This document shows, piece by piece, positions 1 to 12,089 of a stretch of 64,000 nucleotides of DNA. The notes beneath the pieces are model-generated. The model saw only the letters and a program-made list of their open reading frames with translations. It was not told where the DNA came from and did no database searches. Origin of the DNA: Lysobacter niastensis (GTDB taxonomy: Bacteria > Pseudomonadota > Gammaproteobacteria > Xanthomonadales > Xanthomonadaceae); contig NZ_JADLZT010000009.1 in NCBI RefSeq assembly GCF_015453285.1, positions 111,561 through 175,560 on the forward strand. The letters run 5' to 3'. Made by a program: the position numbers and the translations under genes. The stretch's first letter is position 1. Each line of letters opens with the position of its first letter.

Positions 1-2498
<2,498 letters not shown>

Positions 2499-2499
2499 G

Positions 2500-3621
2500 T
2501 CAGCGGTTCTCCATCAGCGCAACGAAGCGGTCGAAGAGTGGGGATACATCGTGCGGGCCAGGACTCGCTTCCGGGTGACCCTGGAAGCTGAAGGCCGGCG
2601 CATCGGTCAGGGCGATGCCCTGGTTGCTGCCGTCGAACAGCGAGCGGTGCGTCACGCGCACGTTGCCCGGCAGCGTGGCCTCGTCGACCGCGAAGCCGTG
2701 GTTCTGCGAGGTGATCATCACGCGGCCGCTGTCGAGGTCCTGCACCGGGTGGTTGGCACCGTGGTGGCCGAACTTCATCTTCAGCGTCTTCGCGCCCGAG
2801 GCCAGGCCAAGCAGCTGGTGGCCCAGGCAGATGCCGAAGGTCGGGATCTTCGCGGCGATGAACTCGCGGATCGCGGCGATCGCGTAATCGCAGGGTTCCG
2901 GGTCGCCGGGTCCGTTGGACAGGAACACGCCATCGGGCTTCAGCGCGAACACGTCGGCGGCCGGGGTCTGGGCCGGCACCACCGTCAGACGGCAGCCGCG
3001 CTCGGCGAGCATGCGCAGGATGTTGTGCTTGACGCCGTAGTCGTAGGCCACGACATGGAACTTCGGTTCGGCGTGCACGAACTCGTTGCGATCCAGGTCA
3101 AGCTGGCCGTCGCGCCACTCGTAGCGCTCGCGCGTGCAGACTTCCTTGGCCAGGTCCATGCCCTTCAGGCCCGGGAACTTGCGCGCGGCTTCCAGCGCCT
3201 TGGCGACGTCGATCTCGCCAGCCATCAGCGCGCCGTTCTGGGCGCCGCGATCGCGCAGCAGGCGGGTCAGCTTGCGGGTGTCGATGTCGGCGATGGCGAC
3301 GATGCCGCGGGCCTTGAGCCACTCCGGCAGCGAAACCTGACTGCGCCAGCTGCTCGGGCGGCGCGGCACGTCGCGCACGATCAGGCCGGCGGCCCAAGCC
3401 TGCTTGGCTTCGTCGTCCTGGTCGGTGCAGCCGGTGTTGCCGACATGCGGATAGGTCAGGGTCACCAGCTGGCGGGCGTACGAGGGATCGGTGAGGATCT
3501 CCTGGTAGCCGGTGATGGCGGTGTTGAATACGACTTCGCCGACCGAAAGGCCGGGCGCGCCTACGGAAACGCCCTCGAAGATGGTGCCGTCTTCGAGTGC
3601 GAGGATTGCGGGATGGGTCAC
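2500..3621 (-). CDS. carA: Carbamoyl-phosphate synthase small (glutaminase) subunit
   Basis: CarA hydrolyses glutamine and channels ammonia to CarB. The 373-residue protein has the CPSase small-chain N-terminal domain (about 1-185) followed by a class I glutamine amidotransferase domain with nucleophile Cys265 in GICLGHQ and the His349/Glu351 pair in GHPEAS, so it should be active. Length is typical of the family. It follows dapB on the same strand after about 200 bases and is coupled to carB. A possible -10 (TAGAAT at 3757-3752, minus strand) lies about 130 bases upstream, leaving a long leader, but I see no clear -35 element. Confidence 0.97.
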   Translation of the reverse strand: MTHPAILALEDGTIFEGVSVGAPGLSVGEVVFNTAITGYQEILTDPSYARQLVTLTYPHVGNTGCTDQDDEAKQAWAAGLIVRDVPRRPSSWRSQVSLPEWLKARGIVAIADIDTRKLTRLLRDRGAQNGALMAGEIDVAKALEAARKFPGLKGMDLAKEVCTRERYEWRDGQLDLDRNEFVHAEPKFHVVAYDYGVKHNILRMLAERGCRLTVVPAQTPAADVFALKPDGVFLSNGPGDPEPCDYAIAAIREFIAAKIPTFGICLGHQLLGLASGAKTLKMKFGHHGANHPVQDLDSGRVMITSQNHGFAVDEATLPGNVRVTHRSLFDGSNQGIALTDAPAFSFQGHPEASPGPHDVSPLFDRFVALMENR

Positions 3622-3820
3622 GGGGGTCGCCTTTGCTGCCGGGGGGTGCTGACCCCTTCCTTGTCGCGCAGACCCCGGAAAAACCGGGTTGCAGCAAAAC
3701 GCGGACGCGGTGCGGGACCGGTCCGTCGAAAAGGGGTTCAGGCGAGCAGCGATTCTAGCGGGGAGACCGGGGTAACGCCAGCCTCAATTCAGCCTTTTTG
3801 GGCCGGATGAGGCCACGTGT

Positions 3821-4543
3821 TCAGGACAGCAGGTCCCGCAAACGGTAGCTGCCGGGCGCCCTGCGGGCGAGCCTGACTGCGGCATGCAGCGCGCCACGCG
3901 CGAAGATGTCGCGGTTGGTAGCTCGGTGATTGAGCTCGATACGCTCGCCCAGTGTGGTGAACTGGACAAAGTGCTCGCCGACGATGTCGCCGGCTCGCAG
4001 CGACTGGTAGCGAGGTTGCGCCCCGCCCTGCTCCGCGCTGGCGCCCAATGCGAGCGCCGTTCCGGAGGGCGCGTCCTTCTTGTGCACGTGGTGCGATTCG
4101 ACGATGTCGCAGTCCCAGCCCGGCAGCGCGGCGGCCGCCCGTTCGACCAGCTCGCTGAGCACCGCCACGCCGAGGCTGAAGTTCGCCGCCCACAACAGCG
4201 GGATGCGCGTCGATGCGGCTGCCATCGCATCGCGCTGCGCGACCTCCAGTCCGGTAGTGCCGGACACCAGCGCGGCGCCGCGTTCGGCGCAGAGCTGCAG
4301 GATCGCGTCGAAACCCTCGGGCAGGCTGAAATCGATCGCTGCATCGAACTCGGGCGCGCCCGCCAACTCGGACACGGCGAAATGCGCGACCCCCTCGACC
4401 ACGCGTTGTGCCGGCTGCGAGCGGGAAACGGCCGCTACGACGACGATATCGTCGCGCTCCTCGGCGAGGCGCAGCAGCGCCTGGCCCATGCGCCCGGAGG
4501 CGCCGTGGATGAGGATTCGGATGGGCTGAGGGGCTTCGTTCAT
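3821..4543 (-). CDS. dapB: 4-hydroxy-tetrahydrodipicolinate reductase
   Basis: DapB reduces hydroxy-tetrahydrodipicolinate with NAD(P)H in the diaminopimelate/lysine pathway in the cytoplasm. The 240-residue protein has the nucleotide-binding loop GASGRMG at residues 14-20 and the substrate-binding and catalytic motif around His151-His152-Val-His-Lys155, followed by DAPSGTA. It is a little shorter than the 270-residue E. coli enzyme but complete. Just downstream (3781-3813) is an imperfect hairpin, outer stem GCCTCA/TGAGGC, without a U-tract, so read-through into carAB is plausible. The dapB-carA-carB order is common in gammaproteobacteria. Confidence 0.95.
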   Translation of the reverse strand: MNEAPQPIRILIHGASGRMGQALLRLAEERDDIVVVAAVSRSQPAQRVVEGVAHFAVSELAGAPEFDAAIDFSLPEGFDAILQLCAERGAALVSGTTGLEVAQRDAMAAASTRIPLLWAANFSLGVAVLSELVERAAAALPGWDCDIVESHHVHKKDAPSGTALALGASAEQGGAQPRYQSLRAGDIVGEHFVQFTTLGERIELNHRATNRDIFARGALHAAVRLARRAPGSYRLRDLLS

Positions 4544-4632
4544 GCGCGAAGGCTAATCGCGCACGCCGCAGCCGACAAGTTCACGCATCCGGCGTGCACG
4601 CGTCGCATCGTTGCAACCCCTTCACTTCGCGA

Positions 4633-6813
4633 TCAGGCGATACCGACCGCCGCGACTTCGGCTTCCTTCTTCAGGCGCCCCAGCACCTGGTGCATCGCAT
4701 CCTCGAAGACGTTGTCGCCTTCGCGCAACTGCACGCGGCCGAGTTTCGCCAGCGCCGCCAATTCTTCCGCGGAAGCCACCAGCAGGCGGATGCCGCGACG
4801 GTTGACGAACAGTAGCCTCGCGGAAATCGGGCTGACCCATGAGACCTTGGCGGGCTCCGTACGACCGGTTTCCGACGTCAGCTGCACCCAGGTGCCCACC
4901 TGCAACGCGCGCATGCGCTCGGCCATGACCGGGTCGTAATCGAGACGATCGTTGCCTCCCACCACCGACAACAGCGGCTCGGGCGGCGCCACCGCGTCCG
5001 TCTGCATGGGACGCTCGGGCAGTTGCGCTGCGCTGGCGGACGCATCGTCGCCGGCCACCAGCTGCTCGAGCGTGCGTTGCATGGTTCCCAGTGCACTGTC
5101 GGCGGAATCGCCGATGCAACCGGAACTCGCCATGATGGTCTGCAGCACGGCGCGATCCACCGCGGGCTGACGTTCCAACGGGACGCCCAGCTCCGCCATG
5201 TCGTAGGCCGCCAACAGGCCCGCAACGGCGTGCAGCGCTTCGCCGTAGCGCGGCGATTCCCTGCCTTCGCGCAGGATCACCTGGGTCAGGTGATGGCCTA
5301 CGAAATGCGTCACGAAATCGTCGAGCGCCGGCGGCAGGCGGCGGTCGCCGCGGCAGTTTTGCAGGTCTGCGTTGGCATCGGCACGCGCCTGCTCCAGCCG
5401 CTCGCGGCCGCGCTGAGATTCGGCGGCGCGTTTCTCGGCAAGCTCCACGCGCTTGCGGTGCTGCGCCATGAAGGCGCGCAACTCACCCTCGAGCGTGTCG
5501 AAGATCGCGATGTCTTCGTTGAACTCGGTGACGAGGCGATCGATCGTGGCATCGACGCGATCGAGAAGCTCGCGCTCCTGCGGCCCATCGCCGTGGTTGC
5601 CTTCGCAGGCTTCGGCGACCGCATTGAGCAGGCGCCTTGCCGGATGTCCCTTGTACAGGAACATGCGCCGATCCTTCACTGCCACCTTCACGTAGGGCAC
5701 CAGCAGGCGGCCGATCTTGCGGCGTACGTCCGGCTCGAAATCCCTTTCGTCCAGCAGTACGTCGAACAGCATGCCGACCAGATCGAGCGCGTCTTCGTCC
5801 GGATTCGAAAGCAGTACCCGCTCGCCTCCGAGGCCGAGCCGGCGCGCGCTGGACAACACCTCGCTGCGAAGCTGCTCGGCCAGGGACTGGCGGCTGTCGC
5901 CGATGGCCATGTCCAGGCTGCGCGGCGGATCGTTCTGCAGCAGCGAGAGCACCGACATCATCTCGACTTCGCGCAGGCGCGGGGCATCCGCGGCCACGGG
6001 CGCGGCGGGCGAGCCGGTGACGCGCGTGCGCCAGGACTGCAGCAGTCCGACGAGGCTGGAGAAGAGGGTCTGATCGCCTGCGGCCGGCGCCGCATCCGAG
6101 GCGGCATGGGCTTCGACCGGAGCTCCGTGCGCGGCCGGCGCGGGAGCGGGCGCAGGCGGTGCAACAGGCGTCACCGGGTCCAGTCGCGGCAGCACGCCGG
6201 CCGCGGCGAGGCGCTCGTTGGCGCGGTCGTAGACCGTCTTGAGTGTGTTGCCGAGTTCGCGCTCGAAGAACTTGAAGAGCGCGATGTGGACGCTCGGGGG
6301 CAGTTCGGTACCGATCACCGAGCCACGCATGGCGACGGCGATCGATGCCGGGCTGACCGGGTTGTCGGCGGGCGTGATCGCGGGGCGTTCCAGCAACACC
6401 GCGAGCCGCGCTTCCAGGCGCTTCAGCGCCTGGCTGTGCAGTCGGGTCAGCCCGTCGATCATCTGCTCGTCGGCCAACTGCTGTTCGAGCGTGTCCTCGT
6501 CGACCAGGCTGAGCTCGACGGAGCCCGCCTTCATGGTCGGCAGCAGGCCGGAAGCGCGCCGGAACCCGTCGATCATGCCGCGTTCGAAGCGCTGCGCCAG
6601 CTGCGGCCGGACCCGGCGCAGGTCGCGCAGGGCCGTGAGCTCCGCCCCCTCGCCGCCCGTGCTGCTGCGGTCGAACAGGTAGTCGTCGACGCGGCGCAGG
6701 GCCGACTCTAGTGCGGGGACGAGCTGTTCGAGGGATATCTGCTGCAGTCCGGAGAGCAGCAGGCTTGGATCCCGTGCCCCCAGCGTCGGCGATTCTTGCA
6801 GGGTAATGGTCAT
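4633..6813 (-). CDS. DUF1631 family protein
   Basis: A 726-residue soluble protein that matches my recollection of the DUF1631 family, often misnamed thymidine phosphorylase in older annotations. It has no signal peptide or membrane span. Residues about 200-260 are Ala/Pro-rich and low in complexity, separating an N-terminal helical part from a larger helical C-terminal part with heptad-like charged stretches (around residues 430-480). The last ~90 residues contain a beta-rich segment with GTWVQL and SWVSPISARLLFVNRRG, which resembles PilZ-like sequence in layout, but this is only a suggestion. It sits alone between dapB and dnaJ. Its function is not known. Confidence 0.75.
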   Translation of the reverse strand: MTITLQESPTLGARDPSLLLSGLQQISLEQLVPALESALRRVDDYLFDRSSTGGEGAELTALRDLRRVRPQLAQRFERGMIDGFRRASGLLPTMKAGSVELSLVDEDTLEQQLADEQMIDGLTRLHSQALKRLEARLAVLLERPAITPADNPVSPASIAVAMRGSVIGTELPPSVHIALFKFFERELGNTLKTVYDRANERLAAAGVLPRLDPVTPVAPPAPAPAPAAHGAPVEAHAASDAAPAAGDQTLFSSLVGLLQSWRTRVTGSPAAPVAADAPRLREVEMMSVLSLLQNDPPRSLDMAIGDSRQSLAEQLRSEVLSSARRLGLGGERVLLSNPDEDALDLVGMLFDVLLDERDFEPDVRRKIGRLLVPYVKVAVKDRRMFLYKGHPARRLLNAVAEACEGNHGDGPQERELLDRVDATIDRLVTEFNEDIAIFDTLEGELRAFMAQHRKRVELAEKRAAESQRGRERLEQARADANADLQNCRGDRRLPPALDDFVTHFVGHHLTQVILREGRESPRYGEALHAVAGLLAAYDMAELGVPLERQPAVDRAVLQTIMASSGCIGDSADSALGTMQRTLEQLVAGDDASASAAQLPERPMQTDAVAPPEPLLSVVGGNDRLDYDPVMAERMRALQVGTWVQLTSETGRTEPAKVSWVSPISARLLFVNRRGIRLLVASAEELAALAKLGRVQLREGDNVFEDAMHQVLGRLKKEAEVAAVGIA

Positions 6814-6971
6814 GAGCGGCGCGCAGTACGTCCGCGGTCATGGTAGCGAGGAGGCCCCGCAGTAATGATTGATGGCCGTCAAGGTTGCCTTGCCGACCAT
6901 CCGCCGCAAATGCGCCGTTCGTCGCCCCAGGATGTCACCCGGTGGTGACGCAATGCGTCACCCTCCGCGAA

Positions 6972-8087
6972 TCACGACGTCATGCGATCCCAGAATCCCT
7001 TGACGCCGTCGAGGAACGTCGACGAGCGCGGCGAATGACGGCGCGCACCGTCACCGACGAACGTCGCCTCGAACTTCTCCAGAAGGTCTCGCTGTTCAGG
7101 GGTGAGGTTGACCGGCGTTTCCACCACGACACGGCAATAGAGGTCACCCGGTGCGCGGCTGCGCACCGACTTGACGCCCTTGTCGCGCAGGCGGAACAGC
7201 TTTCCGCTCTGGGTCTCGGACGGGATGCGCAGTTCGACCTCGCCACCCAGCGTGGGCACGCGGATGACGTCACCCAGTGCGGCCTGGGATATGCGGACCG
7301 GCACTTCGCAATGCAGGTCGTCGCCGTCGCGCTGGAAGATATCGTGCTCGCGCACACGCACTTCGACATAGAGATCGCCCGGTGGTGAGCCGGCCGGACC
7401 GGCCTCGCCTTCGCCCGCCAGCCGGATGCGGTCGCCGTTGTCGACGCCGGCCGGGATCTTGACCTGCAGCGTCTTGGTGCGCTCGACACGCCCCTGTCCA
7501 TGGCAATCGCTGCACGGGTTCTGGATGGTCTTGCCGCGCCCGCCGCAATGCGGGCAGGCCTGCTGCATCGAGAAGATGCCGCGCTGGAATCGCACCTGGC
7601 CACGGCCGTGGCAGGTGTCGCAGGTTTCGAGCTTGCCATCTGCCGAGCCGCTGCCGTGGCAGGTATCGCACTCGTCGAGCGTGGGGATCTCGATCTGCTT
7701 CTCGATGCCACCGACCGCCTCTTCCAGGGACAGCTCCATGACGTAACCGATGTCGGCGCCGCGGCGCGGACCGCGTGCGGCACCGCCACCGAAGATGTTG
7801 CCGAAGATGTCGCCGAAGATGTCGCCCATGTCGGCGTAGCCGCCGCCACCGCCCATGCCGTGCTCGAACGCGGCATGGCCGTGCTGGTCGTAGGCGCGGC
7901 GCTTGCCGTTGTCGGAAAGGACCTCGTAGGCCTCCTTGCATTCCTTGAACGAGGCCTCGGCGGCCGCATCGCCCGGGTTGCGGTCGGGGTGGTACTTCAT
8001 CGCGCAGCGGCGATAGGCCTTCTTCAGGTCTTCTTCGCTGGCGTCGCGGGCAACGCCCAGGACTTCGTAGTAATCGCGCTTGCTCAT
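6972..8087 (-). CDS. dnaJ: Chaperone DnaJ (Hsp40)
   Basis: DnaJ delivers unfolded clients to DnaK and stimulates its ATPase. The 371-residue protein has a J domain with the HPD tripeptide at 33-35, a Gly/Phe-rich linker (about 76-112), and a cysteine-rich zinc domain with four CxxCxGxG repeats (Cys140/143, 156/159, 178/181, 192/195), then the two beta-barrel client-binding domains. It is a full type I DnaJ. It follows dnaK, but a strong terminator lies between them. I see no sigma-32 promoter immediately upstream, so it probably depends on partial read-through. Confidence 0.98.
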   Translation of the reverse strand: MSKRDYYEVLGVARDASEEDLKKAYRRCAMKYHPDRNPGDAAAEASFKECKEAYEVLSDNGKRRAYDQHGHAAFEHGMGGGGGYADMGDIFGDIFGNIFGGGAARGPRRGADIGYVMELSLEEAVGGIEKQIEIPTLDECDTCHGSGSADGKLETCDTCHGRGQVRFQRGIFSMQQACPHCGGRGKTIQNPCSDCHGQGRVERTKTLQVKIPAGVDNGDRIRLAGEGEAGPAGSPPGDLYVEVRVREHDIFQRDGDDLHCEVPVRISQAALGDVIRVPTLGGEVELRIPSETQSGKLFRLRDKGVKSVRSRAPGDLYCRVVVETPVNLTPEQRDLLEKFEATFVGDGARRHSPRSSTFLDGVKGFWDRMTS

Positions 8088-8138
8088 GGAGCCTGGATTC
8101 GGGATGCGGTGTTCGGAAAGGGAACGATGTCGGGATGG

Positions 8139-8173
8139 AAAAACGGGATCCGGATGATCTCATCCGGATCCCG
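8139..8173 (-). terminator. Intrinsic terminator between dnaK and dnaJ
   Basis: A perfect 14-bp inverted repeat (8144-8157 with 8160-8173, two-base loop) is followed on the minus strand by five U residues (A-run at 8139-8143). It starts 23 bases after the dnaK stop and lies upstream of dnaJ, so it should reduce dnaJ expression relative to dnaK. Confidence 0.8.
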
Positions 8174-8196
8174 CATTCCTGGTCCGAATCCCGTGC

Positions 8197-10122
8197 TTAC
8201 TTCTTGTCGTCCTTGACTTCGGTGAACTCGGCATCGACGACGTCGTCGGCCTTGCCACCGCTGGCGGCGCCCGCTGCGCCGGCACCGGCATCGGCGCCCG
8301 GCTGGCCGGCCGAGGCTGCGGCGAACAGCGACTGCGCGGCCTCCTCCAGCGCACGCGACTTGGCCTCGATCTGGGCCTTGTCGTCGCCGCGCATCGCGGT
8401 CTCGAGTTCGGCGATCGCACCTTCAGCGCGGCCGATCACGTCGCCCGACACCTTGTCGCCGCTGTCCTTGATCGCGCCGCGCGCCGTGTGGATCAACGCG
8501 TCGGCGTGGTTGCGGGCCTGCACCAGCTCGTGGAACTTCTGGTCTTCCTCGCGGTGCGACTCGGCGTCGGCGACCATCTTGGCGATCTCGTCCTCGGACA
8601 GGCCCGAGCCGGCCTTGATCTCGACCTTCTGCTCCTTGCCGGTCTTCTTGTCCTTGGCCGACACGTGCAGGATGCCGTTGGCGTCGATGTCGAAGGACAC
8701 CTCGATCTGCGGCATGCCGCGCGGCGACGCGTCGATGCCGGTCAGGTCGAAGCGGGCCAGCGACTTGTTGTAACGGGCCTGCTCGCGCTCACCCTGCAGC
8801 ACGTGCACGGTCACGGCCGACTGGTTGTCCTCGGCGGTGGAGAACACCTGCGAGGCCTTGGTCGGGATCGTGGTGTTCTTCTCGATGATCTTGGTCATCA
8901 CGCCGCCCAGGGTCTCGATGCCCAGGCTCAGCGGGGTCACGTCGAGCAGCAGCACATCCTTGACGTCGCCCTGCAGCACGCCGCCCTGGATCGCCGCGCC
9001 GACAGCCACGGCCTCGTCCGGGTTGACGTCCTTGCGCGGCTCCTTGCCGAAGAACTCGGTGACTGCCTGCTGCACCTTCGGCATGCGGGTCTGGCCACCG
9101 ACCAGGATCACCTCGCTGATGTCGCTGGCACGCTGGCCGGCGTCGTTAAGCGCGATGCGGCACGGCTCGATCGTCCGCTTGATCAGGTCCTCGACCAGCG
9201 ACTCGAGCTTGGCGCGGGTGAGCTTGATGTTCAGGTGCTTCGGGCCCGAGGCATCCGCCGTCACGTACGGCAGGTTCACTTCGGTCTGCTGGGCGCTGGA
9301 CAGTTCGATCTTGGCGCGCTCGGCCGCGTCCTTCAGGCGCTGCAGGGCCAGCGGATCCTTGCGCAGGTCGATGCCCTGGTCCTTGTTGAACTCATCGACG
9401 AGATAGTCGATGACGCGCTTGTCGAAGTCCTCGCCACCGAGGAAGGTGTCGCCGTTGGTCGACAGCACCTCGACCTGCATCTCGCCGTCGACCGAAGCGA
9501 TCTCGATGATGGACACGTCGAAGGTGCCGCCGCCGAGGTCGTACACGGCGACCTTGCGGTCTCCGCCCTTCTTGTCCATGCCGTAGGCCAGCGCGGCCGC
9601 GGTCGGCTCGTTGATGATGCGCTTGACGTCGAGACCGGCGATCTTGCCGGCGTCCTTGGTCGCCTGGCGCTGGCTGTCGTTGAAGTACGCCGGCACGGTG
9701 ATGACCGCCTCGGTGACGGTCTCGCCGAGATACGCCTCGGCGGTCTTCTTCATCTTGGCCAGCACTTCGGCCGAGATCTGCTGCGGCGCCATCTTCTTGC
9801 TGTCCGCGGTTTCGACCCAGGCGTCGCCGTTCTCGTGCTGCGTGATCTTGTACGGAACCAGGCCGATGTCCTTCTGGACCTCGGCGTCGGTGAACTTGCG
9901 GCCGATCAGGCGCTTCACCGCATAGAAGGTGTTCTTCGGATTGGTGACGGCCTGGCGCTTGGCCGAGGCGCCGACCAGCACTTCGCCGTCCTTGGTGAAC
10001 GCCACGATCGAAGGCGTGGTGCGGTCGCCTTCGGAGTTCTCGATGACGCGCGCCTTGCCGCCTTCCATGATCGCCACGCACGAGTTCGTCGTGCCGAGGT
10101 CGATGCCGATGATCTTGCCCAT
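8197..10122 (-). CDS. dnaK: Chaperone DnaK (Hsp70)
   Basis: The Hsp70 chaperone binds exposed hydrophobic segments in an ATP-controlled cycle with DnaJ and GrpE. The 641-residue protein begins [14 protein letters not shown], with the phosphate-1 loop of the actin-like ATPase. It has the [11 protein letters not shown] loop, the interdomain linker region [15 protein letters not shown], the substrate-binding beta domain and helical lid, and a Gly/Ala-rich tail ending [12 protein letters not shown]. Length is standard. A sigma-32 type promoter precedes it, in addition to transcription arriving from grpE. Confidence 0.99.
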   Translation of the reverse strand: MGKIIGIDLGTTNSCVAIMEGGKARVIENSEGDRTTPSIVAFTKDGEVLVGASAKRQAVTNPKNTFYAVKRLIGRKFTDAEVQKDIGLVPYKITQHENGDAWVETADSKKMAPQQISAEVLAKMKKTAEAYLGETVTEAVITVPAYFNDSQRQATKDAGKIAGLDVKRIINEPTAAALAYGMDKKGGDRKVAVYDLGGGTFDVSIIEIASVDGEMQVEVLSTNGDTFLGGEDFDKRVIDYLVDEFNKDQGIDLRKDPLALQRLKDAAERAKIELSSAQQTEVNLPYVTADASGPKHLNIKLTRAKLESLVEDLIKRTIEPCRIALNDAGQRASDISEVILVGGQTRMPKVQQAVTEFFGKEPRKDVNPDEAVAVGAAIQGGVLQGDVKDVLLLDVTPLSLGIETLGGVMTKIIEKNTTIPTKASQVFSTAEDNQSAVTVHVLQGEREQARYNKSLARFDLTGIDASPRGMPQIEVSFDIDANGILHVSAKDKKTGKEQKVEIKAGSGLSEDEIAKMVADAESHREEDQKFHELVQARNHADALIHTARGAIKDSGDKVSGDVIGRAEGAIAELETAMRGDDKAQIEAKSRALEEAAQSLFAAASAGQPGADAGAGAAGAASGGKADDVVDAEFTEVKDDKK

Positions 10123-10182
10123 GATGCTGCTCCCTCTCTGATGCTTGAATTCGTTGGGGCGGCCGTGCCGCCGATGTCCGCT

Positions 10183-10211
10183 ATCTGGGGGGCCTTCGCC
10201 CCGGGTTCAAG
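10183..10211 (-). promoter_or_regulatory. Sigma-32 type promoter upstream of dnaK
   Basis: On the minus strand, CTTGAAC (10211-10205) is followed after 14 bases by CCCCAGAT (10190-10183). The E. coli RpoH consensus is CTTGAAA, 13-14 bases, CCCCATnT. The start point would lie about 50-60 bases upstream of dnaK. The fit is good but not perfect. Confidence 0.65.
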
Positions 10212-10230
10212 GCGGTGAAGCCCAAGGGCG

Positions 10231-10743
10231 TCAGTCGTGCCTGGCGACCACGACCAGCGCCGGACGCAGCAGGCGCTCGTTCAGCAGCCAGCCCTTCTGG
10301 AAGACCTGGACCACGTCGCCCGGCGCGTGGGTCGCGCTTTCGACCATGCTCATCGCCTGATGATGCTCGGGGTTGAACGGCTGGCCGACCGGATCGACCG
10401 CGACCAGGCCGTTGTCGCCGGCAACTTTCATCAGCTGCTTCAGGGTCAGCTCCATGCCCTCGCGCAGGTGCTGGGCCGTGTCGGCCTGCACGGCCAGACC
10501 GGCTTCCAGGCTGTCGATCACCGGCAATAGTCCACCGAGCAGGCGCTCGTTGGCGAACTTGCGCGCCATCTCGACGTCGCGGGCCATGCGCTTGCGCTGG
10601 TTTTCGAGGTCGGCGCGTTCGCGCAGCGATTCCTCGCGCAGTTGCGTCAACTCGGCCTGGGCAGCTTCGAGCTGGGCTGCGAGCGTGGTGCCGGCATCGG
10701 TCTCTGCCACGCCGGGGGTGTCGTTCTGGTCGATATTGGTCAT
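10231..10743 (-). CDS. grpE: Nucleotide exchange factor GrpE
   Basis: GrpE opens the DnaK nucleotide cleft to release ADP. The 170-residue protein has an acidic, disordered N-terminus, a long coiled-coil helix (about 25-80, with the [19 protein letters not shown] stretch) and the C-terminal beta domain containing NPEHHQAM. It is complete. It lies 108 bases before dnaK and is preceded by a near-consensus heat-shock promoter. Order hrcA-grpE-dnaK-dnaJ is the usual one in this family. Confidence 0.97.
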   Translation of the reverse strand: MTNIDQNDTPGVAETDAGTTLAAQLEAAQAELTQLREESLRERADLENQRKRMARDVEMARKFANERLLGGLLPVIDSLEAGLAVQADTAQHLREGMELTLKQLMKVAGDNGLVAVDPVGQPFNPEHHQAMSMVESATHAPGDVVQVFQKGWLLNERLLRPALVVVARHD

Positions 10744-10803
10744 GCCTGCTCCGTCCCTGCGCCGAATGCGCGAAAACTGCGCCTGATGCGCAACAGGGCA
10801 GCA

Positions 10804-10829
10804 ATGGGGCCGCCGGACGGGGTTTCAAG
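10804..10829 (-). promoter_or_regulatory. Sigma-32 heat-shock promoter upstream of grpE
   Basis: On the minus strand, CTTGAAA (10829-10823) is followed by 13 bases and CCCCAT (10809-10804) then TG. The -35 element and spacing match the RpoH consensus exactly and the -10 nearly so. The expected start leaves a leader of about 50 bases before the grpE ATG at 10743. It lies between hrcA and grpE, so the chaperones can be induced independently of hrcA. Confidence 0.85.
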
Positions 10830-10879
10830 CCGATCTGGATGTGCCGGCCATCGAGGCCGGCCGGTGCGACCGGTAGTTG

Positions 10880-11923
10880 CTACTCGGAGTGGATCGCCGC
10901 CCCCAGGGCATCGGCGGCGGCCTGCACCACCGGGATCACGTGTTCATAAGCCATGCGGCTGGGCCCGATCACCCCGAGCACGCCCAGCACCTGACCGCCG
11001 GCCCCGTAGGGAGCCGTGACCAGCGACATGCCTTCCAATGGCGCCAGGCCGGTCTCCTCGCCGATGAAGATGCGCACGCCCGGCGCCTGCACCGTGCGCT
11101 CTAGCAACTGCAGGATTTCGCGCTTGCGGGCAAAGGCCTCGAACAGCTCGCGCAGCCGGTCTAGGTCGGACAGGTCCTGCACGCCGATCAGGCGGGTCTG
11201 GCCGGCCAGGACCATGTCGTCCTGCCCGGGCGTCAGCAACTGCTCGGCCAGTTCGACCGATTGCGTCAGCAGCCGCTGCATCTCGCTCTGGGCGCTCCTC
11301 AAGTCATGCAGCAGCGTGGCGCGGATGTCGGCCAGCGTGCGTCCGGCGAAATGGGCGTTCAGGTAATTGGCGACGCGCTCGAGCTCGCTGGCCTCGTAGG
11401 GACGACGCACCTGCAGGATCCGGTTCTGCACGTCGTTGTCGGCGAACACCAGGATCGCCAGCACGCGCTGGGTATCCAGCGGCACGAAGTCGATGCGGCG
11501 GAACGCGAACTGCTCGCGCTTCGGCACGCTGACCACGCCGACGAAATGGGTCATCGCCGACAGCAGCTCCGACGCACTGCCGAGCAGCGCCTGCGTGCCG
11601 GAGCCGGCCGGCAGTTCATGGCGCAGGCGCGCGACCTCGCTATCGGGTAGCGGCCGCACCTGCAGCAGCGAGTCGACAAACAGCCGATAGCCCTGGGCGG
11701 TCGGGATGCGGCCGGCCGAACTGTGGGGCGCGCTCAGCAACCCGGCGTCCTCCAGGTCGGCGAGGATGTTGCGGACGGTCGCCGAGCTGACGTCCAGACC
11801 GGAATAGCGCACCAGGGTCTGGGAGCCCACCGGCTCACCGCTATGGATGTAGCGTCCGATCAGAGTGCGCAGCAACTGGCGCGCGCGGGGGTCGAGGGAG
11901 GGATCGGAGGACCGGCGATTCAT
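10880..11923 (-). CDS. hrcA: Heat-inducible transcription repressor HrcA
   Basis: HrcA represses chaperone genes by binding the CIRCE inverted repeat. The 347-residue protein has the N-terminal winged-helix domain (RQLLRTLIGRYIHSGEPVGS, then SSATVRNILADLEDAGLL) and the GAF-like dimerisation domain. I chose the ATG at 11923 because MNRRSSDPSLDPRARQLL is the family-like start. An ATG at 11959 adds an Ala-rich stretch with no support. A weak promoter-like pair (TTGCAT, 17 bases, TTATAC) lies almost on top of the start, so a leaderless or very short leader is possible. No CIRCE element is visible near this cluster. Confidence 0.94.
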   Translation of the reverse strand: MNRRSSDPSLDPRARQLLRTLIGRYIHSGEPVGSQTLVRYSGLDVSSATVRNILADLEDAGLLSAPHSSAGRIPTAQGYRLFVDSLLQVRPLPDSEVARLRHELPAGSGTQALLGSASELLSAMTHFVGVVSVPKREQFAFRRIDFVPLDTQRVLAILVFADNDVQNRILQVRRPYEASELERVANYLNAHFAGRTLADIRATLLHDLRSAQSEMQRLLTQSVELAEQLLTPGQDDMVLAGQTRLIGVQDLSDLDRLRELFEAFARKREILQLLERTVQAPGVRIFIGEETGLAPLEGMSLVTAPYGAGGQVLGVLGVIGPSRMAYEHVIPVVQAAADALGAAIHSE

Positions 11924-12089
11924 GCCTGCGGTATAAGCCGCCGCCGCCGCAGGATGCAAGCGATGCCGTCACGTTGTTCATACAGGCATGGTTCGTACAG
12001 GCATGGACCGGCCACCACACCCGGTCTCAGGCCGCGAGACGCGAAGCGACTATCAAGCCGCCACCAACACAAGGCACAATCGCGACCCG

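Noticed and set aside
8488..10218. A 576-residue open frame opposite dnaK
   Set aside because: Antisense shadow of dnaK with no family motif.
10123..12089. A CIRCE operator for HrcA
   Set aside because: No inverted repeat close to TTAGCACTC-N9-GAGTGCTAA was found in the intergenic regions of this cluster.
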